Source: Scortum barcoo
Lineage: Eukaryota > Chordata > Actinopteri > Centrarchiformes > Terapontidae
Assembly (NCBI GenBank): GCA_023238725.1
Contig: CM041535.1
Span: forward strand, 22,005,230 to 22,069,229
DNA: 64,000 nt
Direction: 5' to 3'
Part shown: positions 1 to 12,520 of the stretch, one piece after another
How the letters are laid out: the number at the start of each line of letters is the position of its first letter
How positions within the stretch are numbered: position 1 is the first letter of the stretch
Notes under the pieces: model-generated
Seen by the model: the letters and a program-made list of their open reading frames with translations, nothing else
Told to the model about the DNA's origin: nothing
The model's database searches: none
Made by a program: the position numbers and the translations under genes

Positions 1-149
1 TAGATAGATAGATAGATGCAAAATGGCAGCGTGTGACATACAGTTGTGCAACAGTCGGTTTGTACACACTTGAGTCCATATATAGATGTGTGTGTGTGTG
101 TGATAAAGTGTGTATGTGTGATAAAGTGCGTGTGTCCAAGGTGTGTGGT

Positions 150-1045
150 GTGAGTGTGTAGTGAGTCCAGAGCTCTGTTTTGTGTTATCGACCCCCGAGA
201 GGTGTTGAAGAGCCGTATGGCGTGGGGGAGGAACAATCTCCTCAGTCTGTCCGTGGAGCAGGACAGTGACAACAGTCTGTCACTGAAGCTGCTCCTCTGC
301 CTGGAGATGGCGCTGTGCAGTGGATGATTTGGATTGTCTATGATGGACAGGAGCCTGTTCAGCGTCCGTCCACTCAGCCAACAGATGTCAGGCTGTCCAG
401 CTCTGTGCCGAACGACAGAGCCTGCCTTCCTGACCAGTTTGTCCAGGCGCGCTGTGCGTCCTTCTTCTTGAGGCTGCCCCCCACAGCACACTACTGCATG
501 TACAGGAGGGCACTCGCTACCACAGACTGGTAGAAGATCTGTAGCAGCTTTTTGCAGGTGTTGAAGGACGCCAGCCTTCTGAGGACAGTACAGGCGGCTC
601 TGTCATTTCCTGCACAGAGCGTCTGTGTTGGCAGTCCAGTCCAGTTTATCATCCAGCTGCACTCCCAGGTATTTGTAGGTGTGTACCACCTCCACACAGT
701 CCCCTTTGATGATGACCGGCTCTGGGTGTGGCCTGGGTCTCCTAAAGTCCACCACCATCTTCCCTGGTCTTGGTGGTGTTGAGGAGCAGGTGGTTGGAGT
801 CACACCATGTGATGAAGTCCTGGATCAGTTCTCTGTACTCATCCTCCTGTCCACTCCTGATACAACCAATAATGACTGTGTCATCCGCGAACTTCTGTAG
901 ATGGCAGAGCTCCTGACTGACTTGTACTGAAAGTCGGACAGTGTACAGGGTGAACAGGACCGGAGAGAGCACAGTTCCCTGCGGTGCTCCTGTGCTGCTG
1001 GCCACAGTGTTGAACCTGCAGTCCCCCAGCCTAACATACTGAGCT
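150..1045 (-). mobile_element. LINE reverse-transcriptase remnant (CR1/L2-like), frameshifted
   Basis: Reading minus from 1045, three or more frames together give the C-terminal half of a non-LTR retrotransposon polymerase. First comes LGDCRFNTVASSTGAPQGTV with FADDT about 40 residues later (the catalytic motif, F for Y). Then DFITWCDSNHLLLNTTKT, VVDFRRPRPHPEPVIIKGD and YKYLGVQLDDKLDW follow. Towards 175 the frame ends in the usual tail (LRRLFLPHAIRLFNTSRG-like, about 230-180). Several frameshifts and stops make it dead. The 5' part, including the endonuclease, is missing, as is normal for 5'-truncated LINE insertions. The TG- and TAGA-rich DNA at 1-150 may be its 3' tail. Clade assignment is from memory of teleost elements. 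Confidence 0.85.
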
Positions 1046-3325
1046 GACAGTCAGGTAGTCTGACCTGTGTGTAAGTACACATGACCCATGTGTACTTACA
1101 CATCTGGGACATGGCAGCTATGACTGAAGCATATGAATTGTCATGTTCAATCATGTCTTTAGAAAATAACATTGTGTAGTGTGATTTGTGTCTATGTTTT
1201 GTGCAGATACACAAGACCAAGTGGAGCATTGCTAAGTTTTACACAAGCCGAGGACCAGGGCCGAACACACAGCAAATATACACAGTCAAGAACAAAATGT
1301 AAATATTGTGCTTCATTTTTGAGACATCTGTGTGCATGGCTAACAGGTTATATTAACATTGCTTTAGAATAGTTTTGCTTGCAGAGGTGACACTAGACCT
1401 TGTATTGAAAAACATGTAAACACATATTACACAAAATGTAATAGTTGAGGGAATCTTAGGTAAGCGATAAATGTAATACAATATAGTGGCACCAGTCAGG
1501 CATAAAAGGTATGCACTCATGGTACTGCAGAGTTGGGCAAATGGCAGGTGATTAATAAATCAATTAAACCATCATGAAAATGTGCTGACAAAGGTTTTGG
1601 TCCATAAAAACATATGAACTAAATGGAAGATCTGTTGTGGAGTTTTTGACCGCATGCATGCCCGAAAAATGCTGTAGCCATAATTATACATAATTGAGAA
1701 GTCTAATTGTTACCTGTGAGAGTCATATTCTAGTATTTTTGGTTGCATCTCATGGCCATAAAGAGATAAGAGATCATCATACTGCAAAATAAATAAAAAT
1801 ACCTCACCAATAAAAAGCTAATGCGCTGCAGGTCACTACACACCTGATAGCGCAATCGACTGAGGCACACTGGCCAGCAACAGGAAGCTGTGATGGTGGA
1901 ATATTTTCAGTTTTTTGGTATGAGGTGTTTGGCTTACTTTTATATTGCAGCTCACGGCTTTGTGAAGCTTTTTTTATAATTTTTTTTCTTTTACTGGACA
2001 AGTTAAAACTGTGCTGTAGTACAAGAAGCCACAGCCACATATTTTCAGTTTTTTTCAGAATTTTCAAGCCAAATATGAACTACAATAATACTAAATAATA
2101 CTGTGACCATATGGACACATGCACGAGCTTGGCGAGAAACGCAGTGCATTAACAAAATTGTTGGTTTATAGCAAAAGCATCCTATATAATATATAAGAAA
2201 GTCAAAAAACTGTGATTTATAACTGTGATGTATAGCATTGTGATGCAAAAAGGGCTATTTCTTCAGGAAATAGAGAACAATGAATTGTAGTGCTGGTCCC
2301 GGATGCAGTGGCCCATACCAAGACATGAGTCAGAGGGTGTCAAAGGCCTGTGTGATTCCTCCCTACAACTAATGACTCTAAATCACGACCATTACTGTCT
2401 GTTTAATTAGTCTGATCCAGCTGTGGTCACACACCAATGATCTACAAAGTCTATAAAGGTTGTGCTGGTGTGCCAGTGAGACACAGGGAGAGAGGTGGGT
2501 GAAAAAAACAGAGAGATATTGAAGAATGCAGATTACGTATGTGTGTGTTCATTTGTGAGCGTAAGAACAGCATCTCTTTGCAAACCCAATCTGACGAGGT
2601 CTCTTACTCCACCTTTCCCTCTCCCCTGCACGCACATGCCAACCCCAACAGAGAGCTGTCATGCTCAACAAAAGCCACCAAAGCTCCTCCTGAAAAGGTC
2701 TCGCCCTGTTCACCAACGCACCACACACACCATCGGCATTATTGATCAATCACTCACTTCCTGATGAAAACAAGGGGGAAAAAGAGCAGCGGGGTCAGAC
2801 ATTTCTCAGCAGAGCAGCTATAATTTTCTCTCTCTCCCTCTCTCTATTACCCTCCCTGTCGCCCCTCTTTCTCTTTCTGTCTGACATATAATATAATGCT
2901 AGGGCAGCAAAAGTCTTTGATAGTATGTGTTGTGATGGCAAAGGGTAACAGGGCCAACATGCAAGACATCTATCATCCTTGAACAGTGTGTGTGCGTGTG
3001 TGTGTGTGTGTGCATATTTTGGTTTCTGTGTGTCTGTGTGTGTAGACAGAAGCACACAAGACTTTGCGGGTATGTGTGTGACGGTCGGCCTTTCAGTTTA
3101 TTGATCAGACCGCAGATTCGAACACAGCCAAGCCCACACTGAGAATGTATAACACACACACACGCGCACACACAAGTATGCACATACAGCTCCACACATA
3201 CACCACAACGAGCCCCAGCAAATATGACGATATGCAACCTGACATTTAGATATGAACAGATCAATGGCTGGAACAAATAGAATAAGCAGTCTTGATAGAT
3301 CTAAGGTAAACTGTTCTGTCTCTCT

Positions 3326-3365
<40 letters not shown>

Positions 3366-3672
3366 ATGTGTGTGTCTGTGTGGGCTCCTGTGTGTGTGCA
3401 TGTCTGCATGTTTGTGTATGTCCTGTAATTGAATTACCAAATGATTTTTCCATTCGTAAAGGGGTGGACGGGCATTTTGATTTTCATGTCAAACATTAAT
3501 ATGCACACCCATGACACATATTAAATATCCATCTACCCATTAAATTGCAGCAGGAAACTGGCTAATGCAACAATCTAGATTCTGTTCACCAGCTTGCATT
3601 TTGCATAATCCACGCCATTAAACAGTGAACTGTTTGAAATAATATTTTTTTTGCACTGATGAGACTTTACTG
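1046..3672. other. Intronic DNA without a recognised gene
   Basis: AT-rich unique sequence to about 2480, then pyrimidine- or purine-rich DNA with TG/CA microsatellites (2984-3013 and 3317-3382). Open frames here are low-complexity translations of these repeats. Nothing else seen. Confidence 0.6.
3317..3382. repeat. Compound CT/TG microsatellite
   Basis: A short run of CT repeats passes directly into about 20 TG units, then into imperfect TG with C and A interruptions. Confidence 0.95.
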
Positions 3673-4115
3673 TGCATTAAAGTTGCAGTAGGTAACCTGT
3701 ATAACCTGTATACGGTATCGAGGACCTGCCCACACACCTGCCTGACTCGATAGGTAATCAACAATTAGTAACTGCTAGCTAACGATCAACTTTTAAAGTT
3801 TAACTTAAATCTCCTCTCAGTGTTTCTACTCTACGCACAATTACAGCAACTGCATGGTGAGTGACAGCATATCATCAAATAACTAACTAAAACTACATTT
3901 ATCACCTTGTATATATATTGAAAATACATTTATATATTATCTACATCTACATATTTTCATATTATTGTTATTATTTATTTATTTATTTTCATTTTTTTTA
4001 TATATTTTATTACCTATACTGCAGCCAGCCACCAGGGGGCAATCCTCTGCTCCACCTGCTGCCCCTTAGGCCATTCACAAGAATCCACCACACCCAAAAC
4101 AAAAACAACCAATCA
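3673..4115. mobile_element. Non-autonomous interspersed element, left part of a family also at 21784
   Basis: Begins ttaaagttgcagtaggtaac and ends with a CACCTGCTGCC stretch followed by cattcacaagaatccaccac, acccaaaac and caatcaga. The same order of blocks occurs in the copy at 21784-22270. This copy lacks a recognisable right terminal repeat, so it is truncated or rearranged. I recall this repeat type as common in ray-finned fish but cannot name its family with certainty. Confidence 0.6.
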
Positions 4116-5599
4116 GATCACCCCATTAAAAATACCTTTACTGTACACATTACTGACTAGGTTACATTAATACATTTTCACTGAGCTTCAGCTTTGAGCC
4201 ATTTATGGTCAGCCGATCCTCCTGAATCTGAACTCACTGCTGAGTAACCTTTTGTCTACAGTACAATTTTTTAGTTGGCAGGCATTTAATAAGTGAACGT
4301 TATCCAAACAGATTAAATATTATGTTTGAAACTACTTAGAAAAGGCACTACCATCTCAAAATAAATACCCTTGCCTATGAGGACTATTTGATAAATACTC
4401 TGCACCCCTACTTCACAAAAAGCCACTGGGGTTACAATAGTAAAAATATTTAATGGGTCACTGTACACTTAAGATATTTTACGCATCCAAGCACGGGCCA
4501 GTAAAAAACAGTAATGCTGTTTACTCATCTCGATGCAATATCAATATAACTTTAAAAGTAGAATATAAGCCAAAAGAACAGACCATCATCTTTACATTAC
4601 ACTCTTTTATTGGTCCCTGTAAAACATCTTTACGACAACTGCTGCAGCAAAAAAAAAAAAAAAAAAAAATCCAGCATCAGCTCGGTGGCCAAACTGATGA
4701 TAGGTCATGTCAGTGCAGAGGAAAACAGAGCAGAAGAAAGCAGAACACAGGTAAATTAAAAGATTAGCCGGCGCCCTAAAATGTCAGAACCCATACCAAC
4801 TGAAATTGCCAGTGGCAAGGTCAGATGAGAGGACTGAAAGGTTTCACCGTGTGCGTGTTTATGTGTGAAGGTGAGATAGATGAAGATTGATGGACAGACA
4901 GAGAGGGTGAAGGAAAGCTTGTATATGTTTGTGCGGGCGCGCTGGTGTGTCTGCGATAGCATGGAGGGACGGGCACACGTGTGAGCGCGTGCTGACCAAG
5001 CCGCCAAAGCGTCCTGAAAGCCAGATCTGCTTCTCCAGGCTGACTAATCTTTGACCAGACATAAAATGATTCCTCTTCTTCTTTTCATCTGTCTGTGGTC
5101 AGTCCGGCTGTCCGTCTGTCACCGCCCTCTACCCTTCTCCCTGACCTCGCAATATGAAAAGTAACACCACAGGTCAGCCGATCATGACACCAGATACAGG
5201 TTTATCTTCACATGTGTCAATCACACAGAGAAGCACAGGAACACAGGAAGAGTACACACTCTGTCGGAAGTATTAACTCACACATTGTACCACACAGACG
5301 GTTTTATCAGACACGTTCATGATAACTTTATTTAACTGAGGGGTCAGACAGAGCAGCGTCTGATCATTTAAAGAGAGGGCACACATGAAAGAGCCAAGTC
5401 AGAGAGATCGTGTCTTCCCTGCTGGCAGACAAAACCAACAGCAAGGCACAAGTGGTGCGTCTTTTTAACAACAGCAACTCTATTAGCTATCTATATTACA
5501 GTAGCTATTGTTTTTTATCAGTGCTAACATAAGATTGAATGCTTGACAGAGAAAAATCTAACCAGCACAGTCAGACTGGCTATCAGGAGCACAGGGAGT
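4116..5599. other. Intronic DNA without a recognised gene
   Basis: Unique sequence with a 21-base poly-A run at 4649-4669. Part of 5100-5599 may be flanking remnants of the adjacent LINE, but no protein match could be read. Confidence 0.5.
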
Positions 5600-6340
5600 T
5601 TTTCTGATCGTCATCACTGTCATCGATGGTCGATTTTGGGGAAAACTGCCTCCAACTCGACGCGTGGTTAAAGTCTCCGGCCACGATCACACAGCCGCCT
5701 CTGGATTGCTGTTCATCTGCAGACTGATCATGCAGTACTGCTCCTCCAGTGCTAATTTAGCATTAGCTCACAGTGTTATGTAGACGGCTCCGCCGCCTAT
5801 GCTTTTCTCTGAGGCTGCAGTCCTGTCCGCCCTGGAGAAGAGAGCGCCCCGCTAGCTCCACTGCCGCGTCTGGGATGTTGTTATCCAGCCAGGTCTCGTC
5901 AGTAACGATCGCCACACAGCTGTCGATCTTTGCAGAGACGATCCTCAGCTTCATCTCGTCCATTTTGTTGACGAGTGACCTGGTGTTTGTGAGGAAGAGA
6001 CTGGGAAGAGCTGGTCTGTGTGGGTTAGCTTGTAGCCTAGCACGCAGGCCGCCCCTCTTGCCCCGCTTTTGTTTACAATGTCTCCTCCGTCTCCTTGGCA
6101 ACAGAGGGGGGATCGTGAAAGCCTCTGTGGTCCGCTGAATCTCCGGCGGTACAAAATCCTGCCCCAGAAACGCTCGCAGGTGCGTACCTCTCCCCAATCT
6201 CCAACAGCCCAGCCCCACCGCACACAACTGCTGCTGCAGGCGACCATTGAAAGATCACCAAAAACACAAACAAACACAAACAAACAAAGAAAAGCCGGAG
6301 CACCGAGCCGCTGCGTGTACACATGCGCTACCATGGTTGC
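5600..6340 (-). mobile_element. Internally deleted LINE: ORF2 start joined to a later endonuclease segment
   Basis: Read on minus from about 6340, the frame contains GGLRARLQANPHRPALPSLF, LTNTRSLVNKMDEMKLRI and TWLDNNIPDAAVELAGRSL. This is the start of an AP-endonuclease domain of a teleost CR1/L2-type LINE. After about 5800 the frame shifts. The sequence jumps to a later part of the same domain: ALEEQYCMISLQMNSNPEA and then VIVAGDFNH, which carries the GDFN active-site block (about 5690-5660). The intervening endonuclease sequence and the whole reverse transcriptase are absent. The element is dead. The related copy at 10290-10850 retains an overlapping segment. Confidence 0.8.
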
Positions 6341-9300
6341 CAAGCAACCATTAATTAATTAACAATTGGTGATGCAATGCAATGTAAAAAAAGACATTTT
6401 TAAATGACTCCAGCCCCGTCTTATATAAAAATAACCAAACGCTGTGTGGTTGACTGGCTCAGGTGATCAGGCTGGCTGTCCACTGCTGTTGGGTTTTCAC
6501 TTCTCAGCCTCTCTTTACCAGCCAATTACTTTTGGTCCAGTCCATTCTAACTTTACAGGGAAACAAGATAGACAAAAACAGATGAAAAAACTGAAGGTGG
6601 TGCTGAAAAGCAGAGAGAGAAAAAGGTAAAGTCTTGAGGCTGATACAGCCAAATGTTTCAAAGCAACAAATTATTCATTTGGCGCTTTCACCAGTCAGTC
6701 ATCTCATCTTGTGAGCCTGAGGGCACCGTGAGCAGCAAGAGCAGCCCAGTGAGCCCAGTGATACCAGTCCAACCGTTGAGGGATAAGAGAAGGTTTGCTT
6801 GGAAAGGTTTGGGTTTGGCTAGCGGCTGTTAAGATACATCAGGTGCTGTTTTTTTAAAACATGTTCAACAAGTCCATTGTCAGTGTTTTCGTGAACCGAT
6901 CAATAACTGCCTGGAGGGCATTAAAAATAGTTGATGGGCTACAGCAAACGAAATGAAATGCTGAAATTATTGTTATGCATGACTGGTTACTGATTATTGG
7001 TTAGTTTTAACCAACGAAAACAATTTTATTTTAACCAACTTCATATTATACAGTGGTACAGTGTACTTATATAAACTTATATGACTATACTAACATATAA
7101 TTAATATTATACTAACAGTATACTCATTATATTAACATTATACTTCTTATTCAATGTCATTAATATTTTACTTTTATAGTCATTTATACTAATAAATCAT
7201 CCAGGTTGAGGTTAGTGCATCTGTAGTGCACAGATATAGATCAAGCAACAGCCAGGATGCCAGTGCCATTGTACCATCTAGCCAGCCTCCTACAAAGAGC
7301 AACAAATTTTTCTTGCTCTATTTTACATGAAGTTCAAATTACTGCACTATCTATTGTTCAGTAATCTCTAGATCCAGTGTAGTATAGTGGGTTGTGGTGT
7401 ATTGCTTGGGGTGGGGTCTGTCTATGCTCACCAGTATCAAAAAGGCTTGAAAACAAGCAAAGTGCACCACAGTTTAATCTGTTTAATCTTGTTTTTTCAG
7501 CATTTTACATGAAAACTAAATGATAAATACTTTATTGTTCAGAATTCAATTCCCTTGTGGTCAGTGATGACATGTTTATCTGCCCTACAGAAAATCACAT
7601 TTTCATGATCACAGATAAGTCACAAGATCACAAGCTGTTGTCAACCTAGCTAGGTCAAAGGGGAACTTGCATTAACAAATTGCTAATGCAAAGTGTGATT
7701 CATTATTTCAAATACTTGCCAATGTGGATGCATAAGTTATCATTTTCACAGAAATTATGCCTTGGGCATTGTTGAAAATTCAGTAAAGGAACACCCAGGT
7801 TGGCCCTCAGAGTATGAGCACATACATTTATTGAGCACAGGGTCACTAAGTCATATTCTTGCAGAGGCTAAATTCGTAAGCAGTGTTGGCATAACAATCT
7901 TACAACATGAGATTAAGCGGTTACCACAGGGGAAGGAGAACAAGGGAGGTCATATTAGTGTCACAGGGTGGAGGGTTGGCACTGGAGTGAGTGAGCAATG
8001 AAGGGAATAACCAGCTGTATATGGTAGCGAGAAGCAGCTGTTATGGTCCTCAATTACACATCTGATCTGGCCTCCAGGGGTTGAAGCATATGCTAAAGTT
8101 GCCAGCCCGAGCAGCTGACCCCACAGTGCACTCATGTCTTACAGGTAACTCTGGGAGCTGACTGTAGCTAATTCAGGCTATGTTAAATCATTTTAATTAA
8201 GAGAATACTTTTTTTTTCTTCTTAGCTTTAAATGATAAAAAGGCTTTACATTATAATGCTATAAACTACTTAAGAAATAATGTAAGTGAATTCTCTCAGC
8301 TATGAAATTAAGCTACTAATTACATATTTAATTATTTCAACTTCAAATTAATCACCCCCTTCGATATTGTTCTATTGTTAAAATTGTTTTGATATTTCTC
8401 AGATAAATGACATGTGCCTTTCTTGCATCGATCAGAGTTAATAGCCTCTACTGCATTGCATTTGCTTTACTGAGATATTAAGTGGTCATTTTTTTTTACC
8501 AATTATCCTGTCGATAAGAAGGAAAATCTCAACTATATGTGCTATCTTTTTACTTTAAAATGCATAATGTAACATTAAACAGAAAGTGGTGAAGTGTTGC
8601 ATCATAATGGATTACATATTTTTATCTACATGACCCTATTTTTTTTCCATTGATTGAACAGTGTTTTTCACAATTAACTGTTTCCATAATGGTGCAGTCT
8701 TTGCCGCAGGACTAAAAAAAATCGACATACACATTTTTTCTCTTAATTCACTAATTTGCTCTCGTGGCTGTACTTTAAGCAGGGTGAGTTTGAAGCATGC
8801 ACATAAGCATGGACATATTGTACCAAAACAATAAGCTTCCTCAGGTATACTGACGATAATGTGGCTGAACAGCTTAATGATACATCCCTGCACTGAGCTA
8901 AACTGATGTAAGCCATTTAAAAGATGATGCAATGCAGTTTGGCAATGACTCAATTTTGGCAAAAAATCTGTATCAAGGAAACCATTTTACAGCCTCTACC
9001 TGCGCAAGTATCCTGTCACACCCCTAATAATGCTAATTCGAAACTACAGCATACCTACTGAGACAAAGCAAGAGATGTCATCCCTAATTTTAATTACACT
9101 CATTCACAAAGGACAACTTGTGCTCCTTGCTGAGAGCACGTGGGACGCTTCATAAATAAGTTATTAAACACGACTCTGACATGAAATACCTTCTGCCAAA
9201 TCGAAGCCACGGGGTGCTGCGCCCTAAAATCAAAGCAAAGCCGCGATAATAGATTAGCTGACCCTAAAGACAGATTGCATCTTCCGCGCGCTCAATTATC

Positions 9301-9457
9301 AAATCATTTTATTCCTCTATTTCTTGCTGGGCCCCTGCGGGAGGGACACGATTTGACCCCGAGCCCGACCCTATTACAGAGATGAGAGAGAGGGAGATAG
9401 CATGACAGTCTGCAAACATATCTTCGAGTGTATTGTATTGTTTGCATGTTCGATGCA

Positions 9458-9498
<41 letters not shown>

Positions 9499-10200
9499 CA
9501 TCCACAAGAATGTATAGGAAAGAGAAATCTGGCCATGGTGCCATGGTAATTCTCTTTTCTCAAGTGTCTGTGACTTAATGCACTAAATTAAAGTAAATTA
9601 CAGCAGTCACATACATATTTCTGTCTTCCAAAAGTAGGAGATACTTTTTTAAATTACACAGGCGGCATCCAGAGCTCAACTAATTAACCTGTTGGGTTTT
9701 TGTATCTTTCTGTATCTGCTGGTGTTTTTTTGAGGACAATATTAGTTCTGTCTGCAAGAGCTAAGAAAAAGAAACACAAAGAATGCATTCCTCAGAATTG
9801 TAGATGTTAGATGCTCCTCTTAAAAGCTACTGTGTTGTTTGTGGCCATTCAGCCAAACTGAGTAAAAAGGCTTTTGGAAGAAGAAGAAGAAGAGGAAGAA
9901 AAAAAAAGCCCTCTGCTTTATTGTCAGCTGTTAGCAAGGTACTGTAGTTACAGCATCTCTGTGGCCTCTATTGAAGCAGTGCATGCTTTTATCTGTTTCT
10001 GTGTCTTTTCCCTCTCCCTCTCTCCCAATTTGTCCTTCTTCGCTGCACTCTCTCTCTTCTCTCTCTCTCTCACTCTCTCACTCTCTCTCTGGGAGTTGGT
10101 GTGTGAGAGAGCATCTTGACAGTGTGTCAGCGTGTTAGCTGAGTGATTTTTCAAACTTTTCTTTTCCTGTGTGTGTTTTTTATTTTCTGGGTTCATCTGT
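6341..10200. other. Intronic DNA without a recognised gene
   Basis: Unique AT-rich sequence. There is a GA microsatellite at 9461-9495 and CT-rich DNA at 9999-10093. The stretch 9003-9320 is repeat-free, has higher sequence complexity and carries several ATTA/TAAT motifs, so it is a candidate conserved non-coding element (inference only). Confidence 0.5.
9461..9495. repeat. GA microsatellite
   Basis: About 17 uninterrupted GA units. Confidence 0.97.
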
Positions 10201-10207
10201 GATATTA

Positions 10208-10424
10208 GTTATATTATATTTGTAATTTCACAGGAGTTTGGTGTTGGTGGGTTTTGGGGGTTTGTGATGGTCTGTGAAGGTGTCACAGACACATCCGGCC
10301 ACCATGGAGCTAGCGGGGTGATATTCCAGGCGGACAGTTATATTATATTTGTAATTTCACAGGAGTTTGGTGTTGGTGGGTTTTGGGGGTTTATGGTCTG
10401 TGATGGTCTGTGAAGGTGTCACAG
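10208..10424. repeat. Direct repeat of about 80-88 bp flanking a LINE fragment
   Basis: A unit starting gttatattatatttgtaatt and ending ggtgtcacag occurs at 10208 and again at 10337, a period of 129 bp. The copies are nearly identical; the second has a short extra ggtctgtgat-type step. The 48 bp between them (10289-10336) contains ggagctagcgggg and ggcggaca, the same ORF2 sequence seen in the LINE copy at 5600-6340. The repeat therefore lies inside a LINE remnant. Confidence 0.8.
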
Positions 10425-10850
10425 CTCTCATGTCCAGCTCAGACTGCCACCAGACATGGAGCTCCTCTCAGCGGACAGCCGTCTACATATCACCACAAGC
10501 TAAGCTAAATTTGCAGCACTGGAGGAAGCCGCTGTACTGCTAAATGCGAGGAGTACCATGATCAGTCTGCAGATGAACAACAATCCAGAGGCGGCTGTGA
10601 TCGTGTGCTGATCGACTTTAACCACGTCGAGTTAAAGGCATTTTTCCCCAAAGTTTTCGATTGACACCCCCCCATTGTACATTGCTCAGCTGACAACTTT
10701 AAATCTTTAGATTCCACCCCCCCTGTATTGGAGGATATTTATGTACATATTACATATTTTTACATATATTTATGTTTAAAGCTGGAAGTCACCAATCTTA
10801 ATTTCATTTTTGTGAAAACATGATGACAATAAAGATTCTTGATTGAAAAA
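10289..10850 (+). mobile_element. LINE remnant: endonuclease piece fused to a LINE 3' end
   Basis: After the direct repeats, 10430-10650 matches the endonuclease region of the copy at 5600-6340. Shared landmarks are gccgtctacata, cactggaggaa, atgatcagtctgcagatgaa, aatccagaggcggctgtgat and actttaaccacg. From about 10680 the sequence changes to an AT-rich LINE-type 3' untranslated end. That end contains gctggaagtcaccaat, a run of aatttc and acaataaagattcttgatt. The polymerase between is missing, so this is an internally deleted, dead copy. Confidence 0.72.
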
Positions 10851-10854
10851 ACAA

Positions 10855-11965
10855 CCTTAGTAAGCGCAGGCGAATATAACAATGCCTCCACAGGTGTAAA
10901 AGGTAAAGAAAAAAGTAAAAAAAGGTCCGTCTGCTTGGCTGAAGGCTGTGGTTATCGCTGCCCCAGGGTGACTATGTCACTTCCCATGAAGAAGGAAGGA
11001 GGGATATATGCACACCTCAGTCAGAATTACAGCCTTTTATACAGTGAGGCTCATCAGTAACATGCTGAGAGTGTGGAGGGACCAGCTTTCATCAGAGGAA
11101 CACTCCAGCATTGTTTTTATATCTGAAGGTCTTTTAATGCACAGTGACTCAGATCCTTTCCCTGTAGAGAGCCTGTATCCAGATTTTAAAGACTGGTTTA
11201 AATGACTGGTTGGACACGTCTCACAGACACAGGGGGTAAAACTTTGTACAAGCTCCTGGTCAAAGTGATCTGCAGAGACAAACTGAAAGGTGGGGCTGAC
11301 ACACCGTGGAAGGTCCATCTGGGTCTCAGTCTAGACATGGACCCTTCATGAGCACTTTACAAACCATCGTTAACAAAATGGGTTGGAGACTTACAGTGGA
11401 GGGTTTTACATGGAGCTGTTGCTGTCAGTGCTTTTGTGTCTATTTTAAACCCCCAGTGTTAATGAAAGGTGTCCATTCTGTTCCAGAGACAGAGAACTGT
11501 GTTTCACCGTGTTTCACTGTTATTATGGACTACAGCAGGCTGAAGGGCCTGTTTCTGCATTTAGACAGGCTGCTTTATCTGCTGGGGAGGTTTTTACAAA
11601 ACGTGTTCATTTTAAGTTTGCAAAAAGAAAGAAAAGGGGAGGTTTTTACAAAACGTGTTCATTTTAAGCTGCAAAAAGAAAGAAAAAGCAAAGTGTCAGC
11701 TGTTAAATTTCCTCCTGGGTCAAGATGGCCATTCAGCTGAGTCGGAGGAGAAAGATATTGGGATCCTCAGACTGTGAGGCAGAGAGAGTTTTCTTCAGAA
11801 TGATGAGGAGCAGGATTAACATCGACTTTAACTTCTACAGTCTGATGAAGGATTTAGTGTCTTTTGAGAAGGTCTGGTGTGTAAAAGAGGTTCTGTGTTC
11901 TAGTATTTATATATACTATACAATTTTTTTTCAGTAGGTGAGCAAATGTAAATTAAGTTAAATAA
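10855..11965 (+). mobile_element. TX1/L1-like LINE 3' end, decayed
   Basis: The plus-strand frames give the tail of a TX1-type LINE ORF2. The pieces read WRLTVEGFTWSCCCQCFCVY and DYSRLKGLFLHLDRLLYL, then SRWPFS joined by frameshift to a MAIQLSRRRKI-like piece, and MRSRINIDFNFYSLMKDLVSFE. In intact relatives this region has a Cys/His CPFC..E..HCF knuckle, which is broken here. An internal 51-bp unit (gaggtttttacaaaacgtgt...) is duplicated at about 11587-11685. The 3' end is marked by aaataaagag near 11960. Several stops and frameshifts show it is dead. Naming is from memory of fish annotations. Confidence 0.72.
11587..11685. repeat. 51-bp tandem duplication inside the TX1-like LINE
   Basis: Two adjacent copies of ggaggtttttacaaaacgtg followed by ttcattttaag and tgcaaaaagaaagaaaa, differing by a few bases (ttt versus c before tgc). 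Confidence 0.88.
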
Positions 11966-12467
11966 AGAGAGTTGAAAAATCAAAATTTCTCTCTCTCTCT
12001 CTGCCTGCATGTTTCTCAATTTTTTTTCAAGGTCAAATGTAAATAAGTTAAATAAAAGAAAACTGCTCTCTCTGCCTGCATGTTTCTCTCACACAAACTG
12101 CCCCTTCTCATTTTGGATTTCTCACACAAACTCCAGCTCTCTCTCTCTCTCTCTCTCTCCTTTTCTCTTCCTTTCTCCCCATCTCCCTCTTTTCAACCCA
12201 AGACAATCAATTTTACATCCACTACATCTTCAATAGCATAAATCCCGTTAGGAACTGAGCGCAGGAATTAGCAGAGGATGTCCAAAACGTGCTCTGGAAT
12301 CGAAGCAGCGGAAGTGTAAAGGGGGAAAAGGAAGGCTGAGGGGGAAGACATTAATCTCATAAAGAATTCATAGTTTTGTTGTGTTTGTAGGTGTGTGCCA
12401 CCGTTATATATAATCATAGTTGGCTCCGTATTGAGACCAGCACATGCAGAGGTCAAACAGTTATGCA

Positions 12468-12520
<53 letters not shown>

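Noticed and set aside
5763..6227. 154-codon open frame taken as a host gene
   Set aside because: Its middle is LINE endonuclease sequence and its ends are frameshifted; it is an element remnant.
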